From: Algoriphagus sp. PAP.12
GTDB lineage: Bacteria > Bacteroidota > Bacteroidia > Cytophagales > Cyclobacteriaceae
Direction of reading: 5' to 3'
Assembly (NCBI RefSeq): GCF_026652115.1
Contig: NZ_JAPPSQ010000005.1
Span: forward strand, 1-64,000
DNA: 64,000 nucleotides
The notes under the pieces are model-generated. The model was not told the DNA's origin. It was given only the letters and a program-made list of their open reading frames with translations, and ran no database searches. Every line of letters begins with the position of its first letter. The first letter of the stretch is position 1. This document shows, in pieces, positions 19,601 through 29,300 of this stretch. Made by a program: the position numbers and the translations under genes.

Positions 19601-21221
19601 GTTAAGAGTTAATTACCTGAATACGCCTTATGTATTGGATGGTAGCTTTATTTTCGAACCAGGAGAAATTAGTTTTGACAAATTAGTAGCAAAAGACCTA
19701 AATGGAAACACAGCCAACCTTTCTGGAGGCCTCAAATACCAAGGACTAGAGGATATTATTTTAGACATCAATGCCCGACTAAACAATTTTCAGGTTCTGA
19801 ATACTTCCAAAAGGGATAACGAAACATTCTATGGTTTGGCTTTCGTGACAGGAACTCTGGACATTGTTGGATCCACTTCGAATTTGGACATCAATGCAAG
19901 AGCTACAAGTGAAGCCAATACTCGGATATATATTCCTTTGAGCAGTAACAATGATCAAGTCAGTGAAGAATACATCCACTTCATCAATATTCAGGACACA
20001 GTCAGAATTCAAGAGTTAGCCGATGAAATCAACCGGCTCAATATCGAAAATGTGAGAATGAATTTTGTCTTGGATGTGACACCAGATGCTTACACTGAAA
20101 TAATCATTGATCCTCGCACAGATGAAAAAATCTCCGGAAGAGGAAGAGGGGTCTTGACTTTGGGTATAGACACTCAAGGAAACTTCTCCCTCTCCGGATC
20201 CTATGAAATCACAGAAGCAACCTATGATTTCTCATTATATAATGTTCTCAAAAAGAAATTTGATGTAGAACCGGGAGGTAGAATAACCTGGTACGGTGAC
20301 CCCTATCAAGGAGTCATGAATTTGAAAGCAAAATATACCGAATCGGTATCTGTCGCACCTCTATTGGCCACAAGTACAACTCAAGACCAGCAAAGTAGTG
20401 TTGCAAATAGAAGATATCCTGTAGATGTAATCATGAATTTAAATGGAGAACTACTTTCTCCTGATATTACATTTGGATTTGATTTTTCCCAATTTCCCAA
20501 CAATGGGGATATCCAGACAGCTATTTCTTCATTTCAGTCACGAATAGCGAATGACGAGCAAGAAATGAACCGACAGGTCTTCTCTGTGATTATGACTCGC
20601 TCACTATCTCCAGAAGGGCAATTTGCAGGCGTAAATACGATTTCCAGCAGCTTGGGTCAATTGATTTCTTCCCAACTCAATTCATTTATTGGACAAATGG
20701 ATAAGAATTTGGAAGTGAATGTGGATCTGGCATCTTTGGATCAAAATGCTTTGGAAACATTCCAGCTGAGTGTTGCTTATACCTTCTTGGATGGGAGATT
20801 GCGGGTATCAAGAGACGGTGGGTTTACTGACAATACTGGAAATGCAGATGCTGCTTCTATCATTGGAGATTGGCAAGCCGAATACCTTTTGACAGATGAC
20901 GGAGTCTATAGAATCCGAATATTCAACCGCAACAATTTCAATACATTTACCTCTCTTTCACTTTCCAAAAATGTGGCAACTTATGGGGTTTCTGTTTCTC
21001 AAAACGTCTCCTTCAATTCCTTTTCAGAACTCTTCGAAAAAATCACCAGAAAGAAACAAAAAGCTGATCCATTATATGAGGATTCAGACAATTATCTAAG
21101 GTACAACCGGGATGGAAGCGAAAACTGGAAACCAATAAATCTAGACAAGATCGAAGAAAGATTGGATTCTTTGAAACAAAACAAAGAGCAGTTTTTGTAC
21201 TTAAAAGAAGAGGAAGATTAA
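16608..21221 (+). CDS. tamB: TamB-like translocation and assembly module protein (DUF490)
   Basis: A 1537-residue inner-membrane-anchored periplasmic protein of the TamB/AsmA group. One N-terminal transmembrane segment (about residues 16-38) is followed by a very long beta-rich region and the DUF490 domain (from about residue 1150), including GRITWYGDPYQGVMNLKA and the C-terminal block with LSVAYTFLDGRLRVSRDGG. It probably forms a lipid- or barrel-guiding bridge between membranes, cooperating with TamA/BamA, which is not in the window. The only available start is TTG at 16608: an in-frame stop at 16599-16601 limits extension, and no ATG lies before the membrane segment. The gene is divergent from tsaD with start codons sharing one base. 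Confidence 0.88.
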   Translation: MEKNAKVTDFLHKAFRILLWVIFSLLLSFLSIALLLQLASVQNWAIDKVTNYLNKDSQFTTTIGHIDLNWWDALSLTNLEIKDHHDSTMIAAEKAMVDFQLGSLIPPGTPSLDNVRLEGAKVLLLTHKGDSSMNINLWISELSELFGSSGGAGSSTFGIGQIDLRRSQFALVNFNSEPITEGLDYNRMRFKDIALSASDFSLDGSEIKINIGHLSGIESGSGLNIKELKTNLTFAPDFLEFDKLNLITNKSHIKDYLRFEYASTSSFSDFLTKVVVIANMEETILSLDDLRFFAPTLPNINDEIILTGAVKGPVSDLRSEEFLLRIGKKTEIFGAFRLDGLPDIEETYINLSLQNSTIDAIDMAPYLSDSIQVEVLKFGTIRLNADFAGYLSRFDTNGEFNTSIGEVNGRVNFEQKNGSNKVVSNVTIKELDLGKITNSPEILQKVSLEGNVNLEGKSREDILIELDAVISKIGVKGYDYKNIKTDAKYGLDLFEGHLAINDPNLILNGNGTINLRDTSEAININVVLDTANLDVLNLSEKMSFISGELQMDTKGINVDDLTGIMRVKDLALGYDGRFLDVGDFYFQSLFAGGTRTMSLNSDYLVAGASGHFAIEQMAKDFPVLYNQYLAILFKQEQPVADIEEYFNQEYKIDLNIRLLDINPIVQLFQPDYYISKNTLLEGAFYQTAENTIFNFFTSIDTLQYQSNIARDVNIDFNTSKLINSEDILASFYIFSKNQNLGTSLEFSNFGFEAIWNNDALNLDFALDQDSTQSSARIKAEARFSPDQTALSFEPSQLIVLGNEWNFDPENEILLQSGGINFNNVVLQSKKQVIDFEGVLGNNIEDQLYATVLNVNANILNTLTPQEYQGRINAQLILSNTDQSTKNIQSEIKVDSLRINEIPIGNLLANAHLNDSSLVLNLENELNGKKTINLGGNLYLKNQVFDLNGNLNNAELAIFEPFLSNYISNLGGKITGKIQLKGSSRNPQLLGQGDINQGKLRVNYLNTPYVLDGSFIFEPGEISFDKLVAKDLNGNTANLSGGLKYQGLEDIILDINARLNNFQVLNTSKRDNETFYGLAFVTGTLDIVGSTSNLDINARATSEANTRIYIPLSSNNDQVSEEYIHFINIQDTVRIQELADEINRLNIENVRMNFVLDVTPDAYTEIIIDPRTDEKISGRGRGVLTLGIDTQGNFSLSGSYEITEATYDFSLYNVLKKKFDVEPGGRITWYGDPYQGVMNLKAKYTESVSVAPLLATSTTQDQQSSVANRRYPVDVIMNLNGELLSPDITFGFDFSQFPNNGDIQTAISSFQSRIANDEQEMNRQVFSVIMTRSLSPEGQFAGVNTISSSLGQLISSQLNSFIGQMDKNLEVNVDLASLDQNALETFQLSVAYTFLDGRLRVSRDGGFTDNTGNADAASIIGDWQAEYLLTDDGVYRIRIFNRNNFNTFTSLSLSKNVATYGVSVSQNVSFNSFSELFEKITRKKQKADPLYEDSDNYLRYNRDGSENWKPINLDKIEERLDSLKQNKEQFLYLKEEED

Positions 21222-21240
21222 ACAATTCATACTTTTTTAA

Positions 21241-21262
21241 GCTTTTCTCTAAAAGCCTTTTT
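21241..21262 (+). terminator. Short hairpin with T run between tamB and the photolyase gene
   Basis: GCTTTT (21241-21246) pairs with AAAAGC (21251-21256) across CTCT, followed by CTTTTT that ends at the base before the photolyase ATG. The stem is weak, so it may only attenuate transcription. Confidence 0.4.
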
Positions 21263-22558
21263 ATGCAAAAGATTTCAATTTTCTGGTTTCGCAGGGACCT
21301 AAGATTAGATGACAATACTGGATTATATTACGCTCTTCAGCAAGAAGAAAACGTCCTCCCCCTTTTTATTTTCGACTCCAACATTCTGGATAAATTATCT
21401 AATAAAAAGGATGCACGAGTAGAATTCATCCATGATCAATTGAAAATTCTCAACAAGGAATTAGAAGAAAAAGGAAGTTCAATTCTGATTAAAATAGGTA
21501 AGCCATTTGAGGTTTATAAAGAATTATTAAAACATTACGACATTCAATCTGTCTACACTAACCGGGATTATGAACCCTATGCCAAGGAAAGAGATCTGGC
21601 TGTTGAAAAACTATTAACAGACAAAGGAGCAGATTTCTATACCTTCAAAGATCAGCTAATTTTTGAACCTGGTGAAGTCCTGAATGGATCAGGTGAATTT
21701 TACAAAGTTTTCACTCCTTACAGTCGAGTTTGGAAAGAAAAATTCCAAAGTCAGAAAATTGAACTTCTCTCCTATTTCCATTGGAAAAATCTATTTCAGA
21801 CCTCTCCTTTCGAAGCACCTAGTCTCGAAGATTTAGGCTTTGAAAATTCAGACATCAAAATTCCTTCAAAGTCTTGGGAGAAAAATTTGATTACCAAATA
21901 CAATCAAACCCGAGACTTTCCAGCCCAAAAAGGAACAAGCAGATTGGGAATTCATCTCCGATTTGGAACAATTTCTATCCGAAAATTAGCTCTGGAAACG
22001 GCCTCTCTTAACGATACTTTCCTAAATGAATTGATCTGGAGGGAGTTCTACATGACCATTTTGGCTTTTTGTCCCGAGGTGGTTGACAAGGCCTTCAAGC
22101 CGGCTTATGATAGAATCCCCTGGAGAAATAATGAGGAGGAATTTAAGGCTTGGTGCGAAGGAAAAACAGGCTACCCAATCGTAGATGCCGGGATGAGAGA
22201 ACTCAATAAAACCGGATACATGCATAATCGTGTCAGAATGATCGTTGCTTCCTTTTTGACCAAACATCTACTAATCGATTGGAGATGGGGAGAAGCCTAT
22301 TTTGCAGAAAAACTTTTGGATTTTGAACTAGCTTCAAATAATGGCGGTTGGCAATGGGCGGCAGGCACAGGAACAGATGCCCAGCCCTATTTCCGTGTAT
22401 TCAATCCAGAGTCTCAAACTGAGAAATTTGATAAGGAATTGAAGTATATCAGGAAATGGCTGCCAGAATTAGGTACAAAAGATTACCCAAAACCCATCGT
22501 AGATCATAAATTTGCTAGACAAAGAGCAATTGATACGTACAAACAAGCATTGGATTAA
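21263..22558 (+). CDS. Cryptochrome/deoxyribodipyrimidine photolyase family protein
   Basis: A 431-residue class I photolyase, which repairs UV-induced cyclobutane dimers using light and FAD. The N-terminal antenna domain starts with ISIFWFRRDLRLDDN. The FAD-binding domain shows TSRLGIHLRFGTIS, LIWREFYM, GYPIVDAGMREL, TGYMHNRVRM and the NNGGWQWAAGTGTDAQPYFRVFNP block in order. Its stop overlaps the ATG of the Smr-domain gene by one base (TAATG), indicating an operon. A cryptochrome role cannot be excluded from sequence alone, but the motifs fit a CPD photolyase. Confidence 0.93.
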   Translation: MQKISIFWFRRDLRLDDNTGLYYALQQEENVLPLFIFDSNILDKLSNKKDARVEFIHDQLKILNKELEEKGSSILIKIGKPFEVYKELLKHYDIQSVYTNRDYEPYAKERDLAVEKLLTDKGADFYTFKDQLIFEPGEVLNGSGEFYKVFTPYSRVWKEKFQSQKIELLSYFHWKNLFQTSPFEAPSLEDLGFENSDIKIPSKSWEKNLITKYNQTRDFPAQKGTSRLGIHLRFGTISIRKLALETASLNDTFLNELIWREFYMTILAFCPEVVDKAFKPAYDRIPWRNNEEEFKAWCEGKTGYPIVDAGMRELNKTGYMHNRVRMIVASFLTKHLLIDWRWGEAYFAEKLLDFELASNNGGWQWAAGTGTDAQPYFRVFNPESQTEKFDKELKYIRKWLPELGTKDYPKPIVDHKFARQRAIDTYKQALD

Positions 22559-23508
22559 TGAATATTGGTGATAAAGTCCGTCTCCTCCACGGAAAAGAAG
22601 AAGGGATCGTCCGCAAAATTTCAAATAGTGGAAGAATTGAAGTTGAAATCGAGGACGGATTCATTATCCCAGCCATGAAGTCCGAGGCAGTGGTGATTTC
22701 AGAAGCTGAAAAAGCCCACTTCGGAACCATCAGCGAAATCGAAGAAAAAACAGAAACGCCTGTTGCCATTTCTGCCCCCAAAGATCAGGGAATCTACTTA
22801 GCTTTTGTTCCCATCAATGATCAAAACCTAAGTCTGTATATCATCAACGATAGCCGCCAGGAATATTTGATTCACGGATCTGAAGTATTTGGTTCCAATC
22901 AGCGTACACTTTTGGCCGAAACTGTAAAACCTGGAATAGCCAAAAAGTTTGATGATCGACTTCTGAAAGAAATGGATCAATGGCCAAGCTTTCTGCTTCG
23001 TTTTATCCCTATTCAAAATCGATTGGAAAAAGCCATCCCGCCTTTTGAGCGACAAATTAAAATCAAAGCAACTCAATTCTTCAAGCATTTAAGCAAAGCT
23101 CCATTTTTGAATAAATCGGCTTATTTATTCCATTTGGAAAATTCCACTCAGGAATTGGACATTAGGACTTTGAATTCAGAATTGCAAAAACTTTCTCCTA
23201 AACCAGAGGAAGCCCCTGTCAAAAAACCAGCAAGGAGCATTGATCTGCATATCGAGGAATTGGTAGAAAATCATTCGAAAATGAGCAATTCTGAGAAATT
23301 GAGAATTCAATTGGAAACTTTTGAAAGAAAACTAGACCAGGCAATTCAATCAGGAATGGACGAAATTACCTTTATCCATGGCCTGGGAAATGGCGTTCTC
23401 AGAAAAGAAATCCACAAGCGCTTGAGTCAAATGGGAAATATTAAGTACTTTCAGGATACGCAGAAAGATCAATGGGGCTATGGTGCTACATTGGTAAGAA
23501 TCTCCTAA
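22558..23508 (+). CDS. DUF2027 and Smr domain protein (MutS2-like C-terminal)
   Basis: A 316-residue protein. The first 60 residues form a small beta domain (GDKVRLLHGKEEGIVRKI), the middle is the DUF2027-like region, and the C-terminal 90 residues form an Smr nuclease-type domain with IDLHIEEL and the signature HGLGNGVLR near residues 275-283. Smr domains nick DNA or RNA; in Bacteroidota this architecture is common and poorly studied. It sits between photolyase and an unknown gene with 1- and 2-base junctions, which suggests a link to nucleic-acid repair or to collided ribosomes, the other known Smr role. Confidence 0.88.
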   Translation: MNIGDKVRLLHGKEEGIVRKISNSGRIEVEIEDGFIIPAMKSEAVVISEAEKAHFGTISEIEEKTETPVAISAPKDQGIYLAFVPINDQNLSLYIINDSRQEYLIHGSEVFGSNQRTLLAETVKPGIAKKFDDRLLKEMDQWPSFLLRFIPIQNRLEKAIPPFERQIKIKATQFFKHLSKAPFLNKSAYLFHLENSTQELDIRTLNSELQKLSPKPEEAPVKKPARSIDLHIEELVENHSKMSNSEKLRIQLETFERKLDQAIQSGMDEITFIHGLGNGVLRKEIHKRLSQMGNIKYFQDTQKDQWGYGATLVRIS

Positions 23509-23510
23509 TT

Positions 23511-24344
23511 ATGCTCGTGAAAATTTCTCCGGTATTTCAGGTTTTCGAACAACAGCACGCCGAAGCAAAGGATTTGTTTTTGGTATTGGGCCGGCAGATC
23601 AAATCCAAAAAGGCGATAGAGCTTTATCAAAAACTGAATTTTCTTCAGGTCTATGGAGATTTACTTGCCAAAGTCCATTTCGAGAAAGAGGGACTTCAAT
23701 TTGACTTATTTTCCCCTTTCAAAAAACTGGAGAAAAATCTCAAAAAGATCAATCATTTGAAGATTGTTGAGAAAGGTTTGAAAAAGAAAGAAACGGAGCA
23801 TTCAATCACATACAATACTTACGGAGCTTACCTAGATAAGCATAAAAAAGGTCTATACAATGAAACTTTTGATATGGTCGTCGGCAGCTCACTCAAACAT
23901 TGGGATGAATTTCTTGCCAAATCCCAGCAAGCTAGTAAAGGAATCAAACCTCTGATGATCAATACTGCGATCAATCAATTGATTCAAGAGGAACTGGAAT
24001 TTTTCCAATTGGAGAAAAGAAAGGGAATGGACAGCAAAGCCTTCAAAGATCTTTTCGAAGGATTGAGGAAAATCATCATGCTCGAAAACCTACTACTACA
24101 TCTAGGCTTCAATTCGATCTTTATTGACCAAATCCATACTGAAATGGAGGCATTGAAGGAGAACCTGAAAGTTTGGTATGCTAATCATCTAGAACTTCAA
24201 TCACTGACTTTTTTCTTGAGTGACAAAGAGCAAGTAGGCAAAAAATATGTGGAATGGGTCAAAGAACTCCATGAAGAAAAGAAAAGCCTGTCTTCCAAAG
24301 TTGAAAAACAGGCTCAAAAGTTATTTCAAAAGATACTTGCTTAA
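23511..24344 (+). CDS. Hypothetical alpha-helical protein downstream of the Smr gene
   Basis: A 277-residue, lysine-rich, mainly helical protein of unknown function with no signal peptide or membrane segment. Several amphipathic helices rich in Lys and Glu are visible, and the segment LFEGLRKIIMLENLLLHL faintly recalls the helical CHAD fold; this is a weak impression only. I chose the ATG at 23511, two bases after the upstream stop, over an in-frame upstream ATG (23472) that would overlap the Smr gene by 37 bases. Its stop abuts the stop of the convergent PLP enzyme with no spacer. The operon position suggests co-expression with photolyase and the Smr protein. Confidence 0.8.
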   Translation: MLVKISPVFQVFEQQHAEAKDLFLVLGRQIKSKKAIELYQKLNFLQVYGDLLAKVHFEKEGLQFDLFSPFKKLEKNLKKINHLKIVEKGLKKKETEHSITYNTYGAYLDKHKKGLYNETFDMVVGSSLKHWDEFLAKSQQASKGIKPLMINTAINQLIQEELEFFQLEKRKGMDSKAFKDLFEGLRKIIMLENLLLHLGFNSIFIDQIHTEMEALKENLKVWYANHLELQSLTFFLSDKEQVGKKYVEWVKELHEEKKSLSSKVEKQAQKLFQKILA

Positions 24345-25490
24345 TTAGATTTTTGACAAAGCATTAGCCAGATCATTTTTCAGATCTTCCGCATCTTCAA
24401 TCCCTACACTCAATCGGATCAAAGAGTCCACCAAACCCACTTTTTCCCGTTCTTCCTTAGGAATACTAGCATGGGTCATAGTCGCAGGATGCCCACAAAG
24501 AGACTCAACCCCTCCCAGCGATTCCGCCAAAGCAAACAACTGGAAACTCTCCATCACTTTGACAGCATCTTCCATTTTATTGCCTACCAGTGTAAATGAA
24601 ATCATTCCACCGTAGTCTTTCATTTGCTTTTTGGCAATTTCATGATTCGGATGATCCTCAAAACCCGGCCAATATACATTTGCCACTTTAGGGTGGTTTT
24701 TAAGATAAGCAGCGATTGTTTTTCCATTTTGAGAATGTCTTTCCATTCGGATATGAAGGGTTTTGATCCCTCTTAATACCAAGAAACAATCTTGAGGCCC
24801 TGGAGTGGCACCGCAAGCATTTTGGATAAATACCAGTTGTTTTGCAAGCTCATCATCATTCACTATCAATGCTCCCATTACTACATCCGAGTGTCCTCCA
24901 AGGTATTTGGTCACAGAATGCATAACCAAGTCAGCACCTAAGTCCAATGGGTTTTGTAAATAAGGTGATGCAAAAGTATTGTCTACCCCAAATAGTACTT
25001 TATGCTTTTTTGAGATTTTTGAAAGAGCCTTCAAATCCACAATATTCATCATGGGATTGGTTGGTGTCTCGGCCCAGATCATCTTGGTATTTTCATTGAT
25101 CTTTTCCTCTACGGCCTTGGGGTCTGCCATTGGAACAAAATGGAATTTGATTCCATATTTTTCGAAGACTTTGGTGAAAAGTCTATAGGTGCCACCATAC
25201 AAATCATTCGTACTGATGATTTCATCACCCGGACCAAATAATTTGATCACAGCGTCTATGGCACCCAATCCAGATGAAAAACAAATTCCATGTTTTCCAT
25301 TCTCCAGTGCAGCCAGACTATTTTGAAGAGCAGTTCTCGTTGGGTTGTGAGTTCTCGAATATTCATAGCCCAAATGATCGCCTGGTGACTTCTGCACATA
25401 AGTAGAAGTTTGATAAATGGGCGTCATAATCGCTCCAGTAGATGGATCTGGCTCCACCCCTGCATGAATTGCTTTTGTACCGAATTTCAT
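24345..25490 (-). CDS. Cystathionine gamma-synthase / beta-lyase family PLP enzyme
   Basis: A 381-residue Cys/Met metabolism PLP-dependent enzyme, cytoplasmic and typically a homotetramer. Family blocks: YEYSRTHNPTR (phosphate-contacting Tyr and Arg from the neighbouring subunit, about 42-52), the GLGAIDA loop, DNTFASPYLQNP, and SVTKYLGGH, where Lys195 binds PLP. C-terminal SLGGVESLCGHPATMTH is typical of cystathionine gamma-synthase and lyase. Motifs do not separate synthase (metB), beta-lyase (metC) and gamma-lyase, and no other transsulfuration gene is nearby. Probable role: methionine or cysteine synthesis. Confidence 0.92.
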   Translation of the reverse strand: MKFGTKAIHAGVEPDPSTGAIMTPIYQTSTYVQKSPGDHLGYEYSRTHNPTRTALQNSLAALENGKHGICFSSGLGAIDAVIKLFGPGDEIISTNDLYGGTYRLFTKVFEKYGIKFHFVPMADPKAVEEKINENTKMIWAETPTNPMMNIVDLKALSKISKKHKVLFGVDNTFASPYLQNPLDLGADLVMHSVTKYLGGHSDVVMGALIVNDDELAKQLVFIQNACGATPGPQDCFLVLRGIKTLHIRMERHSQNGKTIAAYLKNHPKVANVYWPGFEDHPNHEIAKKQMKDYGGMISFTLVGNKMEDAVKVMESFQLFALAESLGGVESLCGHPATMTHASIPKEEREKVGLVDSLIRLSVGIEDAEDLKNDLANALSKI

Positions 25491-25590
25491 GGAATAAATA
25501 ATTGATTTGGTCTATTGTGCGGACGGAAGATTCTAGAAATAAAAACTTCCTTATACTTGCACCCCGGAACACTCCGACGAACAGCCAAAT

Positions 25591-26292
25591 ATGACAAAAA
25601 AGGGCAGCATTTTCAACTTCTTTCCTGAGTACCTTCATTTGCATCCAATAGCTTCATTAAGTTGGGTATGGGTAGCTGTGGCTCCAGCAATTGGAAGTCT
25701 TTTGGCTTTGAAAAATTATGAGTTCTTTCCCCAAATTCAGCCTCAAACCTTTATAGAACACTCAATTTTTATACTATGCGCAGCTCTTGTAATGGGGCTT
25801 GCTATTCTTCCCACCACCTTCACCGCTTTACTTTCGGGATTCGTCTTGGGCTGGATAGGATTATTCGACATTTTAGTGGCTTATACGATTGCAAACGTGA
25901 TAGGATATTCTCTGGGAAAAGCCATTAATGCAGATTTTCTGGAGGTTTTGATTTTGAAATCACCAAACCTGCAATCAGAAATCAACCAAAGAAAAGGCAA
26001 TTTAGGAAAGCTAATTTTCTTTATTAGAATCAGCCCTATCATTCCTTTCGCCATCTCCAATTTCCTATTTGCTTCTCTTCAAATCCCTTTGAGAAAAGTC
26101 TTGCTTTATGGAGTTCCTGGAATGCTCCCAAGAACTGTTTTAGCTTTTCTAGCGGGCATTCTGGCGAATGATTTTTTGAATGCCAGAGAAAACCTGAAAG
26201 ACCCTATGCAAGTCGGATTTTTGATTTTCTCTCTGGCATTGAGTGTTTGGGGTATTTGGTATAATTGGAAAAAGGCAGGAAAGGAAAAGTGA
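25591..26292 (+). CDS. TVP38/TMEM64 (VTT/DedA-like) membrane protein
   Basis: A 233-residue polytopic inner-membrane protein with about five hydrophobic segments. The VTT-domain signature is visible in the middle (FFIRISPIIPFAISNFLFA, near residues 145-163), followed by PGMLPRTVLAFLAG. DedA-superfamily members are linked to lipid scrambling and membrane homeostasis; the specific substrate here is unknown. It is a single gene, divergent from the PLP enzyme and convergent with porU2 (13 bases between stops). Confidence 0.85.
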   Translation: MTKKGSIFNFFPEYLHLHPIASLSWVWVAVAPAIGSLLALKNYEFFPQIQPQTFIEHSIFILCAALVMGLAILPTTFTALLSGFVLGWIGLFDILVAYTIANVIGYSLGKAINADFLEVLILKSPNLQSEINQRKGNLGKLIFFIRISPIIPFAISNFLFASLQIPLRKVLLYGVPGMLPRTVLAFLAGILANDFLNARENLKDPMQVGFLIFSLALSVWGIWYNWKKAGKEK

Positions 26293-26305
26293 ATTTCACA
26301 TCCTA

Positions 26306-29300
26306 TTACTTCAACAAATACATTTTTCCATAGCCTTTCTTAAAGCCTTTATCTCCAGCGGTCGGCCTATGTTCCATAAACTGACCATTTTGCCTCACTA
26401 AGACCCGGTAGATGTAAACGCCATTTGCCAACTGATCACCAAACTCATCTTTCCCATCCCAGGCATATTCGGTGATGTTGTTCCCGATTTTGACAGGCCC
26501 TAACTCATTTTGCAAAATCTCCCGAACTACCTTTCCTGTAACAGTCATGATTTGAATCTTGATCTCATCAGGAACGAAGGCACCCGTCACGGTAAATACA
26601 AATCGAACGCTTGTACTAAATGGATTTGGATAAGGGTAGAAATTAGTGATTTGAGACTCATTGATCACCTCAAAAGTCACCTCATAAGGAGTTGGAGAGT
26701 CTTCATTTTGAACTCTCAAGGTATAAATCCCATCTTCCAAAGGTCCCGGTTGGAAAGAAACTCTGAAATCTGATTCATCTGAAGCAGGAGTCCAATTCAA
26801 TTTCGGATCAGAGAAATTCACTCGAGCAAATTCACAGCTCTCGCAGTTTTGTTTCAAGAACAATTCCAATCCCAAAGTATCTGTTTTATATCGGAGCGAT
26901 TGGTCATTTTTCAGCAAGGCATTGATCAAGACATTTGGAGAAACGATATCTCCATCCATGATATACACCCCATCAAAATTCACATCCAGCAAAGCCTGCG
27001 AATCATCTCCTTGAACAACGAAATAAGACTCCAATTCCAACTGGTTATTTCGGAAAGTCTGCTCCACCTGAATCCTCGGATTAGCAAAAATCTCAATGGT
27101 ATACTCCCCAATATTATCTAATGAATTGAAAACTATCGTGTCTTTAAGACTTTCTCCACTTTTCAGCGCAGCAAATTTCTTGGTAAAGTTCTTTACTTGT
27201 TTACTAGTGACATTAGTAATCTTCCAATCCACTTGAATAGAATCCAAAAAGTCTATGGTAGAAATATTGACAAATTCGTATGCTAAACTTCCTTCCTCTC
27301 CTTCAATCAAAGAAACTTGCTCTTTCGAAGAGTTCAAAACCAAAGCACCTTCAGGCACCCCTGAATAATTCACTTGCCATCTTTCCAAATCCGCAGGAGC
27401 AGTAGAATTCTCGTCATTCATTGCATAGCGCAATCTTAAATATGGATAAGTCTCAGAACTGACAAATGACAGATCGATCTGCTCGGAACTTTCATTTGCT
27501 AAAAGCACATCCTCCTGACCATTTTCACGAACTCCAATTAGGTCAAAATAAGTGTTTCCGGCTTCTTCAATCCATGGCTTGTCATTGACAGTTTGAAAGA
27601 ATCGTTCCCAGTTACTTGCAGGACCTATTCGAGGAGTCAGGATTAGGCCATTGGTGATATATCCGTCCAGCTGAGTATCAAAAGAAAGGGTTTGTTGATT
27701 CTCCGGCACTTCCAAATCCGAATTACCTACAATCTCCAATGCATCACCCGGTTTCATCCCTTTTTGACCATAGAGGATATACGGATCGCCTGTTTTCAGT
27801 GCACGCAGGGTTACCTCACTGGCTCCAAACTCTTTCAAATATTGATAGGCCGTTTCTGGCCAACTATCGAAATTCACATTTCCCACAGAGAAAATAACCA
27901 CGAAATCACCTTCCTCAACCCCCTCGGTATAATCCCTCAACATGGTATTTGCAGGATTGATTATCCAAGAGTTCTGGATACTTTGAATTAGCTGAGGAGA
28001 AACACCACAAGATCGTGAATCCAAAATATCAAAGCCAGGAACCGGAACTGGCAAATACGGCTGCAAAGTCTTTTGCTGGAAAGTCACCAAACCCAAAGAC
28101 CCATTCGGACAAAGCCTACTATTGGCATTGTTCACATTATCTATGATGTATGGAATCTGATTGATGTAGAATTGGGTATTTCTGAAACTCAAAGTATCCA
28201 CTGATGCTCCCACAGTAAAAACCTCCACATCCAAATGGGTTTTCTCATACTCAAAAACTCTCTTGGTATCATTTGGGATCAGATTTCCCAATTGGTTTTT
28301 TTCCAATTGTTGAAAAGTTCTCTGGGTCCAACCTTCAGGCCCATTCGGGATATAGGAAAAGCTTGAATTAGTCCAAGCATCTGATTCGCCTGCTAAAGGC
28401 TCCTGATATTTAGACCTCCAGAAATAGGTGACAGAATCCGATCCTGACAACAAATCAACTTCCCAGCGGACTAGACCTTTGGAGGTAATTCTCATTTCCT
28501 TTCTAAAAGCCGAATTGAATTTCGAAGTTGTATCCAATTGGACTATAATCGCTCTTTCTTGAGCTAATTTACCTGGGATTTGAGCGATCAGTTCTACTTT
28601 TCGATTATCTACGATTCCAAAATCTAAAGGAGATAGATTTAAGGTCCCACTCAAAGGAATAAACTCCCGAAGGATCAATTGATTATTGGAATAGGACATT
28701 TCTTCCAATTCTCGACCTGGATTGATATCCACATAAAATGTATTGTCACCAGCTGAATTTAAACCTGTGTTTGGGATGGTAAACTCCAAACTGTCCAATC
28801 TATTGATAGAAGCAATTCTAACTTCAGGATAAGATATTTCTTCTCCAGATGGTAAAACTCTCCTCACCGAATAAGATAGAGAATCAGAATCCGTAATCCC
28901 GATATTATGGAGAACAAAACTCAATTTTAATGAATCAGATAGTGCTGAAATAGGTACATCGTCGAAGCTTGTAATTTCAGCTTCTTCCTCCTGCACATAA
29001 TAATCAGCCTTATCAGCAGGGAACATCCTTAAGGCTGGATCCCCCAGTAAGATCATTTGCTCCATATGGGAAAAACTCAATGGACTAGTCCCATATTGTT
29101 GGATCATATCTTTCTCAGCAATCATTTTAACCTCTCCAACAGAGCGGTATATCATACTGCTATCCGCAAAGGCCGTATTATAAAATGAATCAGAATACCT
29201 TCGTAAATAGATATCTACCCCAATAGCTGAATTTGCCAGAATATTGGAAGCACCCTTTTCGGGAGTGATCACCCAATCTTCACCTTGGGTGTAAGCTGTT

